A stretch of DNA of 26,164 bases from an uncultured Ruminococcus sp. (GTDB lineage: Bacteria > Bacillota > Clostridia > Oscillospirales > Ruminococcaceae), in contig UQDR01000027.1 of NCBI GenBank assembly GCA_900539835.1, positions 1 through 26,164 on the forward strand, read 5' to 3'. The notes under the pieces were generated by a model that worked only from the letters and a program-made list of their open reading frames with translations, was not told the origin of the DNA and searched no databases. The first letter of the stretch is position 1. The number at the start of each line of letters is the position of its first letter. A program made the translations under genes and the position numbers. This document shows positions 1-8,022 of the stretch, piece by piece.

Positions 1-38
1 AGGCCTATTTTTTCTACTCATAGCTTTAAGCTCTTTTG

Positions 39-63
39 AACCCCCAGTAAAACTGGGGGTTTT
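39..63 (+). terminator. Rho-independent terminator of a gene left of the window
   Basis: An uninterrupted stem of about nine pairs (AACCCCCAG with CTGGGGGTT) closes a five-base TAAAA loop and is followed by a T-rich tail on the plus strand. It probably ends a plus-strand gene that lies before the window; nothing of that gene is readable here. Confidence 0.75.
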
Positions 64-76
64 CGTTTCACAATAA

Positions 77-107
77 ATATCCGCTGTCATAAACCGACAG
101 CGGATAT
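77..107 (-). terminator. Terminator of the purB-CDF-metY unit
   Basis: A perfect 12-pair stem (ATATCCGCTGTC with its complement) with a seven-base loop lies 15 bases past the metY stop codon. The tail on the minus strand is only moderately T-rich (TTTATTG). Together with the plus-strand terminator at 39-63 it separates convergent units. Confidence 0.7.
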
Positions 108-121
108 AAGCTGATTTAATT

Positions 122-1390
122 TTATCTAATCGCTGCAAATCCCTGTTCAAGGTCTGCAATAATGTCATCAACGTTTTCAAGTCCAACAGAAAAACGAATA
201 AGTCCGCCGTCAATACCGGCTGCAACAAGCTGTTCATCTGTAAGCTGACGGTGAGTTGCCGATGCAGGATGAAGCACGCATGTGCGTATATCTGCAACAT
301 GAACTTCATTTGAAGCAAGCTTCAGGCTGTCCATAAATTTCACCGCTGTGTCACGTCCTCCCTTGATAGAGAAGGATATAACACCGCTGCATCCCAAAGG
401 CAGATATTTCTTAGCAAGCTCATGATACTTATTGCCCTCCAGCGACGGATAAGCGATTGACTCAACAAGACCTGTGCTTTCTAAATATTTTGCAACCTTC
501 AAAGCGTTTTCGCAATATTGCTTCATTCTTACCGCAAGCGTTTCAAGTCCTAAATTCAAAAGAAATGAGCTGTTTGCAGCAGGATAACAGCCGAAATCTC
601 TCATAAGCTGCATTCTTGCCTTTACTATGTAAGGAGCAAATGCATATTTTTCTGTGTAAACAATTCCATGATAGCTTTCGTCAGGCTCTGTCATGCATGG
701 GAACTTTCCGTTTGTCCAGTCAAATTTTCCTGAATCAACAATAACTCCGCCTACCTGAACAGCATGACCGTCCATGTATTTTGAAGTAGAGTGAATTACA
801 ATATCTGCTCCCCATTCAATAGGTCTGCACAAAACAGGAGTTGCAAAAGTGTTGTCCACAATAAGCGGTACGCCGTTTTTGTGAGCGACTCTTGCAAATT
901 TCTCAATGTCAAGCACTGTAATTGCAGGATTAGCAATAGTTTCTCCGAAAACAGCCTTAGTATTTGGTTTGAATGCAGCATTAATCGTTTCTTCGTCAGC
1001 GTCCACATCAACAAAAATGCACTCTATTCCAAGCTTTTTAAGTGTAACTGCAAAAAGGTTTACCGTTCCGCCGTAAATCGAAGAAGACGAAATAAAGCTA
1101 TCCCCTGCCTGACAAATGTTAAGTATAGCACAAAGAGAAGCTGCCTGTCCGCTTGATGTACACATTGCGGCAACACCGCCCTCAAGCGCTGCAATTTTCT
1201 TTTCAACTGCGTCAGTTGTAGGATTTTCAAAGCGTGAGTAAATCAAGCTTTTTGTCGGATCATCAAAAACAGCAGCAACATCATCTGTAGAGTCGTAAAC
1301 ATATGTAGTACTCTGAACGATTGGTACAACTCTCGGTTCGCTGTTTTTAGGCTTATAGCCTTCATGCAGGCATTGTGTTTCAATTTTCAT
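122..1390 (-). CDS. metY: O-acetylhomoserine sulfhydrylase (homocysteine synthase)
   Basis: This is a cytoplasmic PLP enzyme of the Cys/Met metabolism family. It would combine O-acetylhomoserine with sulfide to give homocysteine, the direct-sulfhydrylation route to methionine. The 422 residues match the family's usual 420-430. Visible are the N-terminal TxxxHxG-type segment, the SSGQAA cofactor-phosphate region near residue 79, the VDNTFATP segment near 178 with its cofactor-binding Asp, and the STSKYMDGH motif whose Lys204 should hold PLP. An in-frame ATG six codons upstream (1408) is rejected because its own bases form the ribosome site AAAGGA (1400-1405), nine bases before the ATG at 1390. 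It is the last gene of a unit with purB and a metal exporter. No SAM riboswitch or T-box is visible before it, so control probably comes from the purB promoter. O-acetylserine sulfhydrylase side activity is possible. Confidence 0.9.
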   Translation of the reverse strand: MKIETQCLHEGYKPKNSEPRVVPIVQSTTYVYDSTDDVAAVFDDPTKSLIYSRFENPTTDAVEKKIAALEGGVAAMCTSSGQAASLCAILNICQAGDSFISSSSIYGGTVNLFAVTLKKLGIECIFVDVDADEETINAAFKPNTKAVFGETIANPAITVLDIEKFARVAHKNGVPLIVDNTFATPVLCRPIEWGADIVIHSTSKYMDGHAVQVGGVIVDSGKFDWTNGKFPCMTEPDESYHGIVYTEKYAFAPYIVKARMQLMRDFGCYPAANSSFLLNLGLETLAVRMKQYCENALKVAKYLESTGLVESIAYPSLEGNKYHELAKKYLPLGCSGVISFSIKGGRDTAVKFMDSLKLASNEVHVADIRTCVLHPASATHRQLTDEQLVAAGIDGGLIRFSVGLENVDDIIADLEQGFAAIR

Positions 1391-1419
1391 TTTATCAAGT
1401 CCTTTCATTTATAGTCAAT

Positions 1420-2583
1420 TCAGAATTCTCTGTCAAAAGTAATAACCGTATAATAATCAGTATCCTCCGCTTCAAGCCCATTATCTATAAAGGTTTTTAA
1501 CTGCTGATCTGTATATCTGCAATCATAAGGCACAACAAGATCAAAAATTACATTAGTGTGAGTTTCACCTGTAACAAGCCTGAAATCATGAATATGCAGT
1601 CTTTCATCAAGACTTTTAATAATAGTCCTTACTTTATTCTTGCAATGATTCACCTGCTCATTATCCACTTCAATGGGGTCCATATGAATTGTCATGAGAA
1701 TATTAAGCTCTTTGTGGATTCTTCGTTCAATTCCGTCAACAATATCGTGAATCTGCGTAAAATCCTCATCGCTTCTGACTTCCACATGACAGCTTCCTAT
1801 CATATTCCCCGGACCGTAATTGTGGATAAGCATATCATGAATTCCGATTATCTTTACATTTTCCTTTATAAGATTATTAATATCATCAATAATTTGCTGA
1901 TCCGCCGGCTTTCCCAAAAGCTCGTCAACAGTATCTCTGACAATATCGTAGCCTGATTTTAATACAAATGCTGATACTATAACGCCCATTGCTCCGTCAA
2001 CAGGCAAATCAGTAAAAACAGATGCAATAAGAGCAATAATAACCACCACAGTTGCCAGAACATCGCTTTTGCTGTCCTTTGCTGTGGCAAGCATAACCGT
2101 CGAATTAATCCTATTACCCAGCTTTGTGTTAAAAAGCGACATCCAAAGCTTTACTGCAACGGAAACCACCAGTGAAATCAATACGATAATGCTGAATTTT
2201 ACCTGTTCGGGGTGCATTATTTTCAAAACCGAGTCTTTTAAAAGCTCCAGTCCCACGACGATAATCACTACCGCTATTGAAAGAGAAGTGAGATATTCCA
2301 TTCTTCCGTGACCGAAAGGATGATCCTTATCCGCAGGCTTAGCCGCAAGCTTATATCCGAAGAGAGTAACGATACAGCTTGCACAGTCGGAAAGATTATT
2401 GAATGCGTCTGAAATAACAGAAATGGAATTTGATATTGTTCCCATCATATATTTAAGCGCAAACAGAAGGATATTGCAGACAACTCCAACCGCACTGCTG
2501 AGCATACCGTATTTTTCTCTGACCTTTATATCTTCGGTTTTATCATAATCCTTTATAAAACGCTTGACTAAAAAATTTGTCAT
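1420..2583 (-). CDS. Cation diffusion facilitator metal exporter, probably Mn2+ type
   Basis: This is a membrane antiporter of the CDF family, 387 residues. It has about six hydrophobic segments in residues 28-220 and a hydrophilic C-terminal cytoplasmic domain (about 230-387) as in MamM/YiiP-like proteins. The second membrane segment carries DAFNNLSD (residues 59-66), followed by HPFGHGRMEY at 88-97, which is typical of Clostridial CDF proteins. The fifth carries DSKSD (170-174). The transport-site quartet therefore reads N62/D66 plus D170/D174. Zinc exporters usually have a His at the third position; the N-D/D-D set is the pattern known for manganese exporters such as streptococcal MntE, so Mn2+ is my inference. 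The gene follows purB by 58 bases and precedes metY by 29. Its ribosome site GGAGGAAAA lies inside a hairpin (2591-2630). Confidence 0.85.
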   Translation of the reverse strand: MTNFLVKRFIKDYDKTEDIKVREKYGMLSSAVGVVCNILLFALKYMMGTISNSISVISDAFNNLSDCASCIVTLFGYKLAAKPADKDHPFGHGRMEYLTSLSIAVVIIVVGLELLKDSVLKIMHPEQVKFSIIVLISLVVSVAVKLWMSLFNTKLGNRINSTVMLATAKDSKSDVLATVVVIIALIASVFTDLPVDGAMGVIVSAFVLKSGYDIVRDTVDELLGKPADQQIIDDINNLIKENVKIIGIHDMLIHNYGPGNMIGSCHVEVRSDEDFTQIHDIVDGIERRIHKELNILMTIHMDPIEVDNEQVNHCKNKVRTIIKSLDERLHIHDFRLVTGETHTNVIFDLVVPYDCRYTDQQLKTFIDNGLEAEDTDYYTVITFDREF

Positions 2584-2590
2584 CAGTTAA

Positions 2591-2630
2591 TTTTCCTCCG
2601 CAGCAATATTTTTTCAAGATCATTGCGGAG
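2591..2630 (-). promoter_or_regulatory. Hairpin enclosing the ribosome site of the CDF gene
   Basis: In the purB-CDF gap the mRNA can pair CTCCGCAAT (from 2622-2630) with ATTGCTGCGGAG (from 2596-2607), leaving a two-base bulge and a 14-base loop. The second arm contains the GGAG of the Shine-Dalgarno sequence (2591-2599). The fold would hide the ribosome site, so translation of the exporter could be conditional or depend on ribosomes arriving from purB. It is not a normal terminator, as no T-run follows. Confidence 0.5.
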
Positions 2631-2641
2631 AAGTTTATTTA

Positions 2642-4078
2642 TTAAACGTTAATTTCCGCAACGTCGTCTGAAACGCCGTTGGCTTCAACAACAGGCTTTA
2701 CGCAGTTTTCAATAAACTCCTCAACCTGCTGAGGACATCTTCCGATAAAGTTTTCAGGCTTCATTATAGCATCCATTTCTTCCTTTGTGATCATAAACAT
2801 AGGATCATCAAGAATAAGCTCGCAGAGGTTGTTATCCAGTCCCTCACGCTTAACATTTGCACCTGCAATCATTGAATACTCACGGATCTTCTCATGAAGC
2901 TCCTGTCTGTTTCCGCCCTTTTTAACAGCGTCCATCATGATATTTTCAGTTGCCATGAACGGAAGCTCAGCCATAACTCTTCTTCTGATAATTTTATCAT
3001 AAACAACCAAGCCGTTTTCAGGGTCAGTAACATTAAGCATAATATTAAGAATAGCGTCAACTCCCAGGAATGCTTCTGCAACAGAAATCCTTTTGTTTGC
3101 AGAGTCGTCAAGAGTTCTCTCAAACCACTGTGTTCCAGCGGTAAATGCAGGGTTAAGCACATCGCACATAACATATCTTGCTAAAGATGTTATTCTCTCG
3201 TCACGCATTGGATTTCTCTTATAAGCCATTGCTGAAGAACCGATCTGATTTTTCTCAAAAGGCTCTTCAATTTCCTTGAATGACTGCAAAATACGGATAT
3301 CGTTTGAAAATTTGCTTGCCGACTGTGCAATTCCTGCTAATACAGAGCAAACCTGATAATCTACCTTTCTTGAATATGTCTGACCTGAAACAGGAACAAC
3401 TGCGTCAAATCCCATTTCCTCCGCAATCATCTGCTCAAGCTTTTTAATTTTATCAGTATCGCCTTCAAACAGCTCCATGAAAGAAGCCTGAGTTCCTGTT
3501 GTACCCTTTGAACCCAAGAGCTTTAAGTTAGCAAGTCTGAAATCAAGGTCCTCTAAATCCATAAGAAGCTCGTTACACCAAAGGGTTGCACGCTTTCCGA
3601 CAGTAGTAAGCTGTGCAGGCTGAAGGTGAGTATAAGCAAGACAAGGAAGCGCTTTATATTTATCAGCAAACTGAGCAAGCTGGTCAATAACCTTAACAAG
3701 CTTTCTTTTAACGACCTTCAAAGCGTCACGCATTATAATAACATCAGTGTTATCACCCACATAGCATGAGGTTGCACCTAAATGGATAATACCTGCTGCT
3801 TTTGGACAAACCTGACCGTATGTATAAACATGAGCCATAACGTCATGACGGACAAGCTTTTCACGCTCATCGGCAACGGCATAATCTATATTTTCAATAT
3901 TTGCTTCAAGTTCGTCTACCTGCTCCTGAGTTACGGGAAGTCCCAGCTTCATTTCTGCTCTTGCGAGAGCAACCCAAAGTTTTCTCCATGTAGTAAACTT
4001 TTTATCAGCAGAGAAAATATACTGCATTTCCTTGCTGGCATATCTGGTACAGAACGGGCTTTCATAACTGTTTGTCAT
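2642..4078 (-). CDS. purB: Adenylosuccinate lyase
   Basis: This cytoplasmic homotetrameric enzyme of the fumarase/aspartase superfamily releases fumarate twice in purine synthesis: from SAICAR, and from adenylosuccinate to give AMP. The 478 residues match the longer PurB class. Seen are RHDVMAH at 77-83, THLQPAQ at 150-156 with a candidate catalytic His151, and the superfamily signature GSSAMAYKRNP at 280-290 on the mobile catalytic loop. A TTG seven codons upstream (4099) keeps the frame open but falls inside the ribosome site AAAGAGG, which correctly precedes the ATG at 4078. It is the first gene of the purB-CDF-metY unit, behind the promoter at 4159-4187. No purine riboswitch is visible in the short leader. 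Confidence 0.95.
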   Translation of the reverse strand: MTNSYESPFCTRYASKEMQYIFSADKKFTTWRKLWVALARAEMKLGLPVTQEQVDELEANIENIDYAVADEREKLVRHDVMAHVYTYGQVCPKAAGIIHLGATSCYVGDNTDVIIMRDALKVVKRKLVKVIDQLAQFADKYKALPCLAYTHLQPAQLTTVGKRATLWCNELLMDLEDLDFRLANLKLLGSKGTTGTQASFMELFEGDTDKIKKLEQMIAEEMGFDAVVPVSGQTYSRKVDYQVCSVLAGIAQSASKFSNDIRILQSFKEIEEPFEKNQIGSSAMAYKRNPMRDERITSLARYVMCDVLNPAFTAGTQWFERTLDDSANKRISVAEAFLGVDAILNIMLNVTDPENGLVVYDKIIRRRVMAELPFMATENIMMDAVKKGGNRQELHEKIREYSMIAGANVKREGLDNNLCELILDDPMFMITKEEMDAIMKPENFIGRCPQQVEEFIENCVKPVVEANGVSDDVAEINV

Positions 4079-4158
4079 AAATAAATCTACCTCTTTCAAA
4101 TAATATGTGAAAATTCGTTACAGTATCATTAAAACTGTTCTTTTCAATTAACGTTACA

Positions 4159-4187
4159 ATTATAGCATATAACCTTATTTATTGCAA
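4159..4187 (-). promoter_or_regulatory. Sigma-A-type promoter of purB
   Basis: Reading the minus strand, TTGCAA (4182-4187) and TATAAT (4159-4164) are separated by exactly 17 bases. This gives a leader of about 75 bases before the purB ATG. There is no clear terminator between the gene ending at 4204 and this promoter, so readthrough from the recG cluster is also possible. Confidence 0.75.
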
Positions 4188-4203
4188 GCAAAGCACACTT
4201 ATG

Positions 4204-4728
4204 TTATCCATGCGCCAAGACCTTATGCTTTTTCAGATAAATTTTATATGAGATAACATAAACCCAAAAAAGAATAAATAAAATTATACCGATTCCAAGC
4301 CCTGCGGCAGAGGTATGAGCCATTCCGAATTTTTCTTCAAGCCACAAAACGGGAGCATAAACTATAGTATAGAATGCTTTTCCTTTTCCCTCAGCATTTA
4401 ATGAATCTCTGAAAATAACCGGAATGAAATATACCATCAACATCATTATAAGTGCGATAGTCACATTTATGCTGTTCCATATTTCATATGCGGCATGGCG
4501 TTTTCCGTCGTCATAAAACAAAACTGCCAAGAAAATAAGCATTACCGCCCAGCCCACAAACGAACCCCATGTGCTGTTGGTAAAAAAGCTTCCCGCCACA
4601 CTTGAGCCGGATACAAGTGACGCAAGTGCAGGGAAGAGAACTTTTGCGGTAAACGCTCCAAAAAGATTTACTGCTATAAGAACTCCTATTCTTCCCAAAA
4701 CATATAATAAAAATTTCACTGAGTCCAT
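4204..4728 (-). CDS. Uncharacterised four-pass membrane protein
   Basis: I do not recognise this family. The 174-residue protein has about four hydrophobic stretches: residues 6-40, 55-72, 86-105 and 141-163. Charged stretches such as DDGKRHAAYE (73-82) lie between them and a basic tail (YKIYLKKHKV) follows, which suggests a cytoplasmic C-terminus. No enzymatic motif or signal peptidase site is visible. The start is well supported: AGAGG lies about nine bases before the ATG. It follows the LUD gene by 18 bases and recG by more than a gene, so it is probably the last gene of that cluster. No function should be assigned from this context, since LUD, RecG and a small membrane protein have no known common pathway. 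Confidence 0.8.
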   Translation of the reverse strand: MDSVKFLLYVLGRIGVLIAVNLFGAFTAKVLFPALASLVSGSSVAGSFFTNSTWGSFVGWAVMLIFLAVLFYDDGKRHAAYEIWNSINVTIALIMMLMVYFIPVIFRDSLNAEGKGKAFYTIVYAPVLWLEEKFGMAHTSAAGLGIGIILFILFWVYVISYKIYLKKHKVLAHG

Positions 4729-4746
4729 AAGTTCAACCTCTTTTCT

Positions 4747-5415
4747 TTAATATCCTAAGCTTTCTGCAACGAGTATTACTTTAAATCTGTTCTTATGACG
4801 CTGATGTGCAGACACCACATAATTACAGCAGATACGAGCTTCGCTGTGACAGCCTGACGGCATATCTCCCCCTGTTGAAAGGGATATACACTCTCCTGTT
4901 TCACGGCAAGGGGTTTTACAGTCAAGGCGAATGCAATTCGGCGGCGCAGCACAGTTTTTCACTCTTACTACTGCTTCGTCAATATTGCGTACAAGCTTAT
5001 TCATTCCCACGACAAAGATTACTGACTTTGGTCCATAGCAGATTGCCGCAACACGGTTTGAATTTCCGTCCACATTATAAAGCTCGCCGTTTTCTGTCAC
5101 GGCATTTGCAGAGGTAAGATAAGTATCGCAGCTGAAAACCTGACGATAAACTGCTTCGATTTCCTCCTGAGTTTTTGCTTTAGAACGGTCAAGGAAATTA
5201 TATTTACCTGATTTCATCAAGTCCATAACTCCGCTTTCCTTTAGTGTTACCGAACCGCCGCAGGAAATACTTTCGCCTTCTTTAAGAATACTTTCTACGA
5301 TTTTTACTGCTTCGGCGCTGTTGTCTGCGATATATGCTTCCATATTATTTTTTCTCAGGTTTTCCGCTGTTTTTTCCATTCTGAGCATAATGGTTTTCTT
5401 TAAGTTTTCGTCCAT
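4747..5415 (-). CDS. LUD-domain protein (LutC/YkgG-like, DUF162) with Cys-rich tail
   Basis: The 222 residues match the LUD fold family of lactate-utilisation proteins. Seen are CGGSVTLKESGVMD at 52-65, the YNFLDR segment at 72-77, NAVTENGELYNVDG at 104-117, NRVAAICYGPK at 120-130 and the KNCAAPPN motif at 153-160. After residue 154 there are eight cysteines (155, 161, 166, 170, 176, 189, 196, 197), enough to suggest a metal or iron-sulfur site. Characterised LutC works with LutA and LutB, and neither is nearby, so lactate oxidation is not supported here. Stand-alone Clostridial versions of unknown role are common. The gene lies 24 bases after recG, and an acceptable GGAA-type site precedes the ATG. 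Confidence 0.8.
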   Translation of the reverse strand: MDENLKKTIMLRMEKTAENLRKNNMEAYIADNSAEAVKIVESILKEGESISCGGSVTLKESGVMDLMKSGKYNFLDRSKAKTQEEIEAVYRQVFSCDTYLTSANAVTENGELYNVDGNSNRVAAICYGPKSVIFVVGMNKLVRNIDEAVVRVKNCAAPPNCIRLDCKTPCRETGECISLSTGGDMPSGCHSEARICCNYVVSAHQRHKNRFKVILVAESLGY

Positions 5416-5439
5416 AGCAATGTTCCTTTCAGATTAGAT

Positions 5440-7482
5440 TTAATCAATGTTTTTATTCTTAAAAAGCATAAGTGCAAGCTGTCTTAATCCACGGTTTTCG
5501 GGATTATTCAGCAAGGGGTCAGCTGTGGTTATTTCCTGAGCTGCTTTCTGCGCCTGCTTTAAAGTTTCTAAGTCAGCAGACATATCTGCTATTTTCATAA
5601 CGGGAAGTCCATGCTGGCGTTTTCCGAAAAAATCACCCGGGCCCCGAAGCTTTAGGTCCTCCTCGGAAATTTTGAATCCGTCATGAAGCTTTGAAAGAAT
5701 TTTCAGCCTTTTCCTGCTTTCTTCACTGACATTATCAGTAATGAGAATGCAAAAAGATTTATATTTTCCTCTTCCCACACGTCCCCTCAGCTGATGAAGC
5801 TGTGACAAGCCGAAGCGGTCTGCATTCTCTATAACCATAACTGCTGAATTAGGCACATCAACGCCGACTTCAATTACTGTTGTTGACACGAGCAAATCGG
5901 TTTTATGCTCCTTGAAATCTGACATAACCTGTTCCTTTTCAGCAGAAGAAAGCTTTCCGTGGAGAAGTCCGATTTTATAGCTTTTAAATGCTCCCTCCCG
6001 AAGTTTTTTCGCATAGCTTTTTACGTCCTGAAGCTCCATTTCGCTTTCATCAATCATAGGGCACACGATATATCCCTGACGTCCCTCGTCAAGCCTGTCC
6101 TTCACAAATCCAAAAGCACGCTCACGAAGCTTTCCTGTTACGGCATAGGTTTCAACGGGCTGTCTGCCTTTAGGCAGTTCTTTTAAAATTGAGATATCCA
6201 AATCACCGTAAATCATGAGAGCAAGTGTTCTTGGGATCGGCGTTGCGGACATAACAAGCTTATGGGGATTTTGTCCTTTTTTCGCTAAAGCTGCACGCTG
6301 TTCCACACCGAAGCGATGCTGTTCATCGGTTATGACAAGTCCCAGTCTTTTAAACTCTGTGGTCTGCTGAACGAGGGCATGTGTTCCCACTACCACGCTG
6401 TAATCTCCGTCTGAAATTTTACCTTTCAGCTCCGCTTTCTGTTTAGGCGTCAGAGAGCCTGTAAGCAATGCAACTCTCACACCCAGCGGTTCAAGAAATC
6501 CGCACAGCGTTTCATAATGCTGAACGGCGAGGATCTCAGTCGGCGCCATTAAAGCGGTCTGAAACCCGTTTTTATATGCAAAAAACGCTGCTCCTGCGGC
6601 GACGGCGGTTTTTCCCGAGCCAACATCGCCCTGAACCAATCTGTTCATTGGAGAGGTTTTACACATATCTGAAATACAGTCGCCTATAGCGTCCTTCTGA
6701 CCTTTCGTCAATTCAAAGGGCAGAGAATTATAGAACTCGGTCAATGCTATATTTTTCATCACACAGCCTGTTCTGCTTTGAGAACGGCTTTTAAGCACAT
6801 ACATTCCAAGCTGGAGGGTAAGAAGCTCATCAAAAACCAATCTGCGCTTAGCTGTTTCACAGGAATGGCTGTCCTTTGGAAAGTGGATATTTTCCAAGGC
6901 AAAGTTATATGAACAAAGCGAATATTTCTCCATTATTTTTTTAGGAAGAGGTTCATATATTTCTTTATTAAACGACTCCAGTGCAGTATGCATTGTTTTT
7001 CTGAGCAAGGGTTGGGTTAATCCCTCTGTAAGTGAATAGACAGGCTGTATCTTATCCGGTGAAGCTATTGGTATAATAAGCGGATTAGTCATTTCATATC
7101 TGACAAGGTTACCGGTTATTTTACCATACAAAATATACTCACTATAGGCTTCAAGCTGTTTAAAAGCAAACTCGCTGTTATATATCACGATCGTCAGGTC
7201 ATTTACATCATCGGTAAACACGGCTTTATAAATTGAAAGTCCTTTTCTTATTCTGGCTTCGGGAAGCTTTTTCACGACTTTTCCTCTTACGGCAGAACAC
7301 TCATTAGGATTAGCGGCAGCATCAGCAATAGAAACAGGAGCTGAAAAGTCAAGATATCCTCTCGGGAAATGGTTAAGCAGGTCATAGACCGTATTAACAC
7401 CCAGCTTGTTATATAATTCAGCTCTTTTAGGTCCGACGCCTTTAAGGTAAGTTATATCCTTTTGAAATTGCTGCGGAAGCAT
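5440..7482 (-). CDS. recG: ATP-dependent DNA helicase RecG
   Basis: RecG is a double-strand DNA translocase that remodels stalled replication forks and branch-migrates Holliday junctions. At 680 residues it has normal length. An N-terminal helix-hairpin-helix-like VGPKRAELYNKLG segment (16-28) precedes the wedge/OB domain (about 60-145), which grips the junction. Helicase motor 1 carries GDVGSGKT (Walker A, 285-292), MAPTEILA (312-319) and DEQH (Walker B, 386-389). Motor 2 contains VSTTVIEVGVDVPN and QLHQLRGRVGRG (motif VI, around 560-571), and the C-terminal part holds the LRGPGDFFGKRQHG segment. The ribosome site GGAGG lies seven bases before the ATG. A TATAAT-like element at 7518-7523 lies upstream, but the best -35 (7544-7549) is 20 bases away, so that promoter is doubtful. 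Confidence 0.97.
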   Translation of the reverse strand: MLPQQFQKDITYLKGVGPKRAELYNKLGVNTVYDLLNHFPRGYLDFSAPVSIADAAANPNECSAVRGKVVKKLPEARIRKGLSIYKAVFTDDVNDLTIVIYNSEFAFKQLEAYSEYILYGKITGNLVRYEMTNPLIIPIASPDKIQPVYSLTEGLTQPLLRKTMHTALESFNKEIYEPLPKKIMEKYSLCSYNFALENIHFPKDSHSCETAKRRLVFDELLTLQLGMYVLKSRSQSRTGCVMKNIALTEFYNSLPFELTKGQKDAIGDCISDMCKTSPMNRLVQGDVGSGKTAVAAGAAFFAYKNGFQTALMAPTEILAVQHYETLCGFLEPLGVRVALLTGSLTPKQKAELKGKISDGDYSVVVGTHALVQQTTEFKRLGLVITDEQHRFGVEQRAALAKKGQNPHKLVMSATPIPRTLALMIYGDLDISILKELPKGRQPVETYAVTGKLRERAFGFVKDRLDEGRQGYIVCPMIDESEMELQDVKSYAKKLREGAFKSYKIGLLHGKLSSAEKEQVMSDFKEHKTDLLVSTTVIEVGVDVPNSAVMVIENADRFGLSQLHQLRGRVGRGKYKSFCILITDNVSEESRKRLKILSKLHDGFKISEEDLKLRGPGDFFGKRQHGLPVMKIADMSADLETLKQAQKAAQEITTADPLLNNPENRGLRQLALMLFKNKNID

Positions 7483-7550
7483 TTAAGACCCTCCCCTCTG
7501 GAATAAACTTATTCATTATTATAGTATCATATTTTTACAGAGTTTTCAAG

Positions 7551-7585
7551 TAAAAACTAAAGCGAACCCGAATTGATCCACCTTT
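7551..7585 (-). terminator. Possible terminator of the ribbon-helix-helix gene
   Basis: On the minus strand an imperfect stem (AAAG and GGATC pairing with GGTTC and CTTT, with two wobble pairs and small bulges) encloses AATTCG and is followed by AGTTTTTA. It overlaps the stop codon of the small gene at 7584. The pairing is imperfect, so this is tentative. Confidence 0.4.
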
Positions 7586-7775
7586 ATTTTAAAAACATAT
7601 CATTATCAGTTAAATTAATCTCACCATTATTATTTTCATATTTATCTATTTCTTTTTTTACAAGCGTTTCAATCATATTGGTCATAGACCGATTGCCCTT
7701 TTTAGCTATCTTTTTTATTTTGGCATGATCCTCTAAATCCAGTCTTAAAGTAAATTGCGTCTTGATAACTGACAT
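7584..7775 (-). CDS. Small ribbon-helix-helix-type DNA-binding protein
   Basis: The 63-residue product begins with the alternating pattern TQFTLRLD (a likely beta strand), followed by two amphipathic helices, DLEDHAKIKKIAKKG and SMTNMIETLVKKEIDKYE. This is the layout of Arc/CopG-like ribbon-helix-helix repressors, which act as dimers. The last 15 residues are polar and may be disordered. The start is supported by AAAGGAG seven bases upstream. It is transcribed away from the XRE-type gene at 8023. No toxin-like partner follows, because the next gene downstream is recG, so a toxin-antitoxin assignment is not supported. The gene is very AT-rich compared with recG and rmuC, which hints at acquisition. 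The gene it regulates cannot be read from the sequence; autoregulation is a common default. Confidence 0.75.
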   Translation of the reverse strand: MSVIKTQFTLRLDLEDHAKIKKIAKKGNRSMTNMIETLVKKEIDKYENNNGEINLTDNDMFLK

Positions 7776-7921
7776 TCAAAAACTCCTTTACTGATTATTT
7801 TTAACATAGTCTTTTTTGATAATATTCAGCAGAACACCGGTAGCTTTAATTTTTATACGACCCATAAAAACAAACTGTTTAAAAGATAATCATTTTTTAT
7901 CTAAAAAACTATTGTAAGTTG

Positions 7922-7950
7922 ATTATAACATATATCAGTAGATATTTCAA
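7922..7950 (-). promoter_or_regulatory. Extended -10 promoter for the ribbon-helix-helix gene
   Basis: On the minus strand TTGAAA (7945-7950) and TATAAT (7922-7927) are 17 bases apart, and the -10 is preceded by TGT, an extended -10. Transcription would begin near 7915, giving an unusually long leader of about 140 bases for a 63-codon gene. That leader contains a perfect six-pair hairpin at 7884-7902 (AGATAA/TTATCT), which could be an operator or a fold. Confidence 0.7.
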
Positions 7951-7970
7951 TACAAAACAACATATTATAT

Positions 7971-8000
7971 TTGAATATACACATGAGATTTCGATATATG
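7971..8000 (+). promoter_or_regulatory. Weak candidate promoter for the XRE-type gene
   Basis: TTGAAT (7971-7976) and TATATG (7995-8000) are 18 bases apart, followed shortly by the GAGGTG ribosome site at 8011. The leader would be very short. The surrounding sequence is so AT-rich that chance matches are likely. Confidence 0.35.
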
Positions 8001-8022
8001 ATTAAATATAGAGGTGATGATT

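Noticed and set aside
4747..5415. Naming the LUD protein lutC (lactate oxidation)
   Set aside because: No lutA or lutB nearby, and the Cys-rich tail and Clostridial stand-alone context do not support that specific role.
7518..7549. recG promoter from TATAAT (7518-7523) and TTGAAA (7544-7549)
   Set aside because: The spacing is 20 bases, too long for a normal sigma-A promoter; mentioned only in the recG entry.
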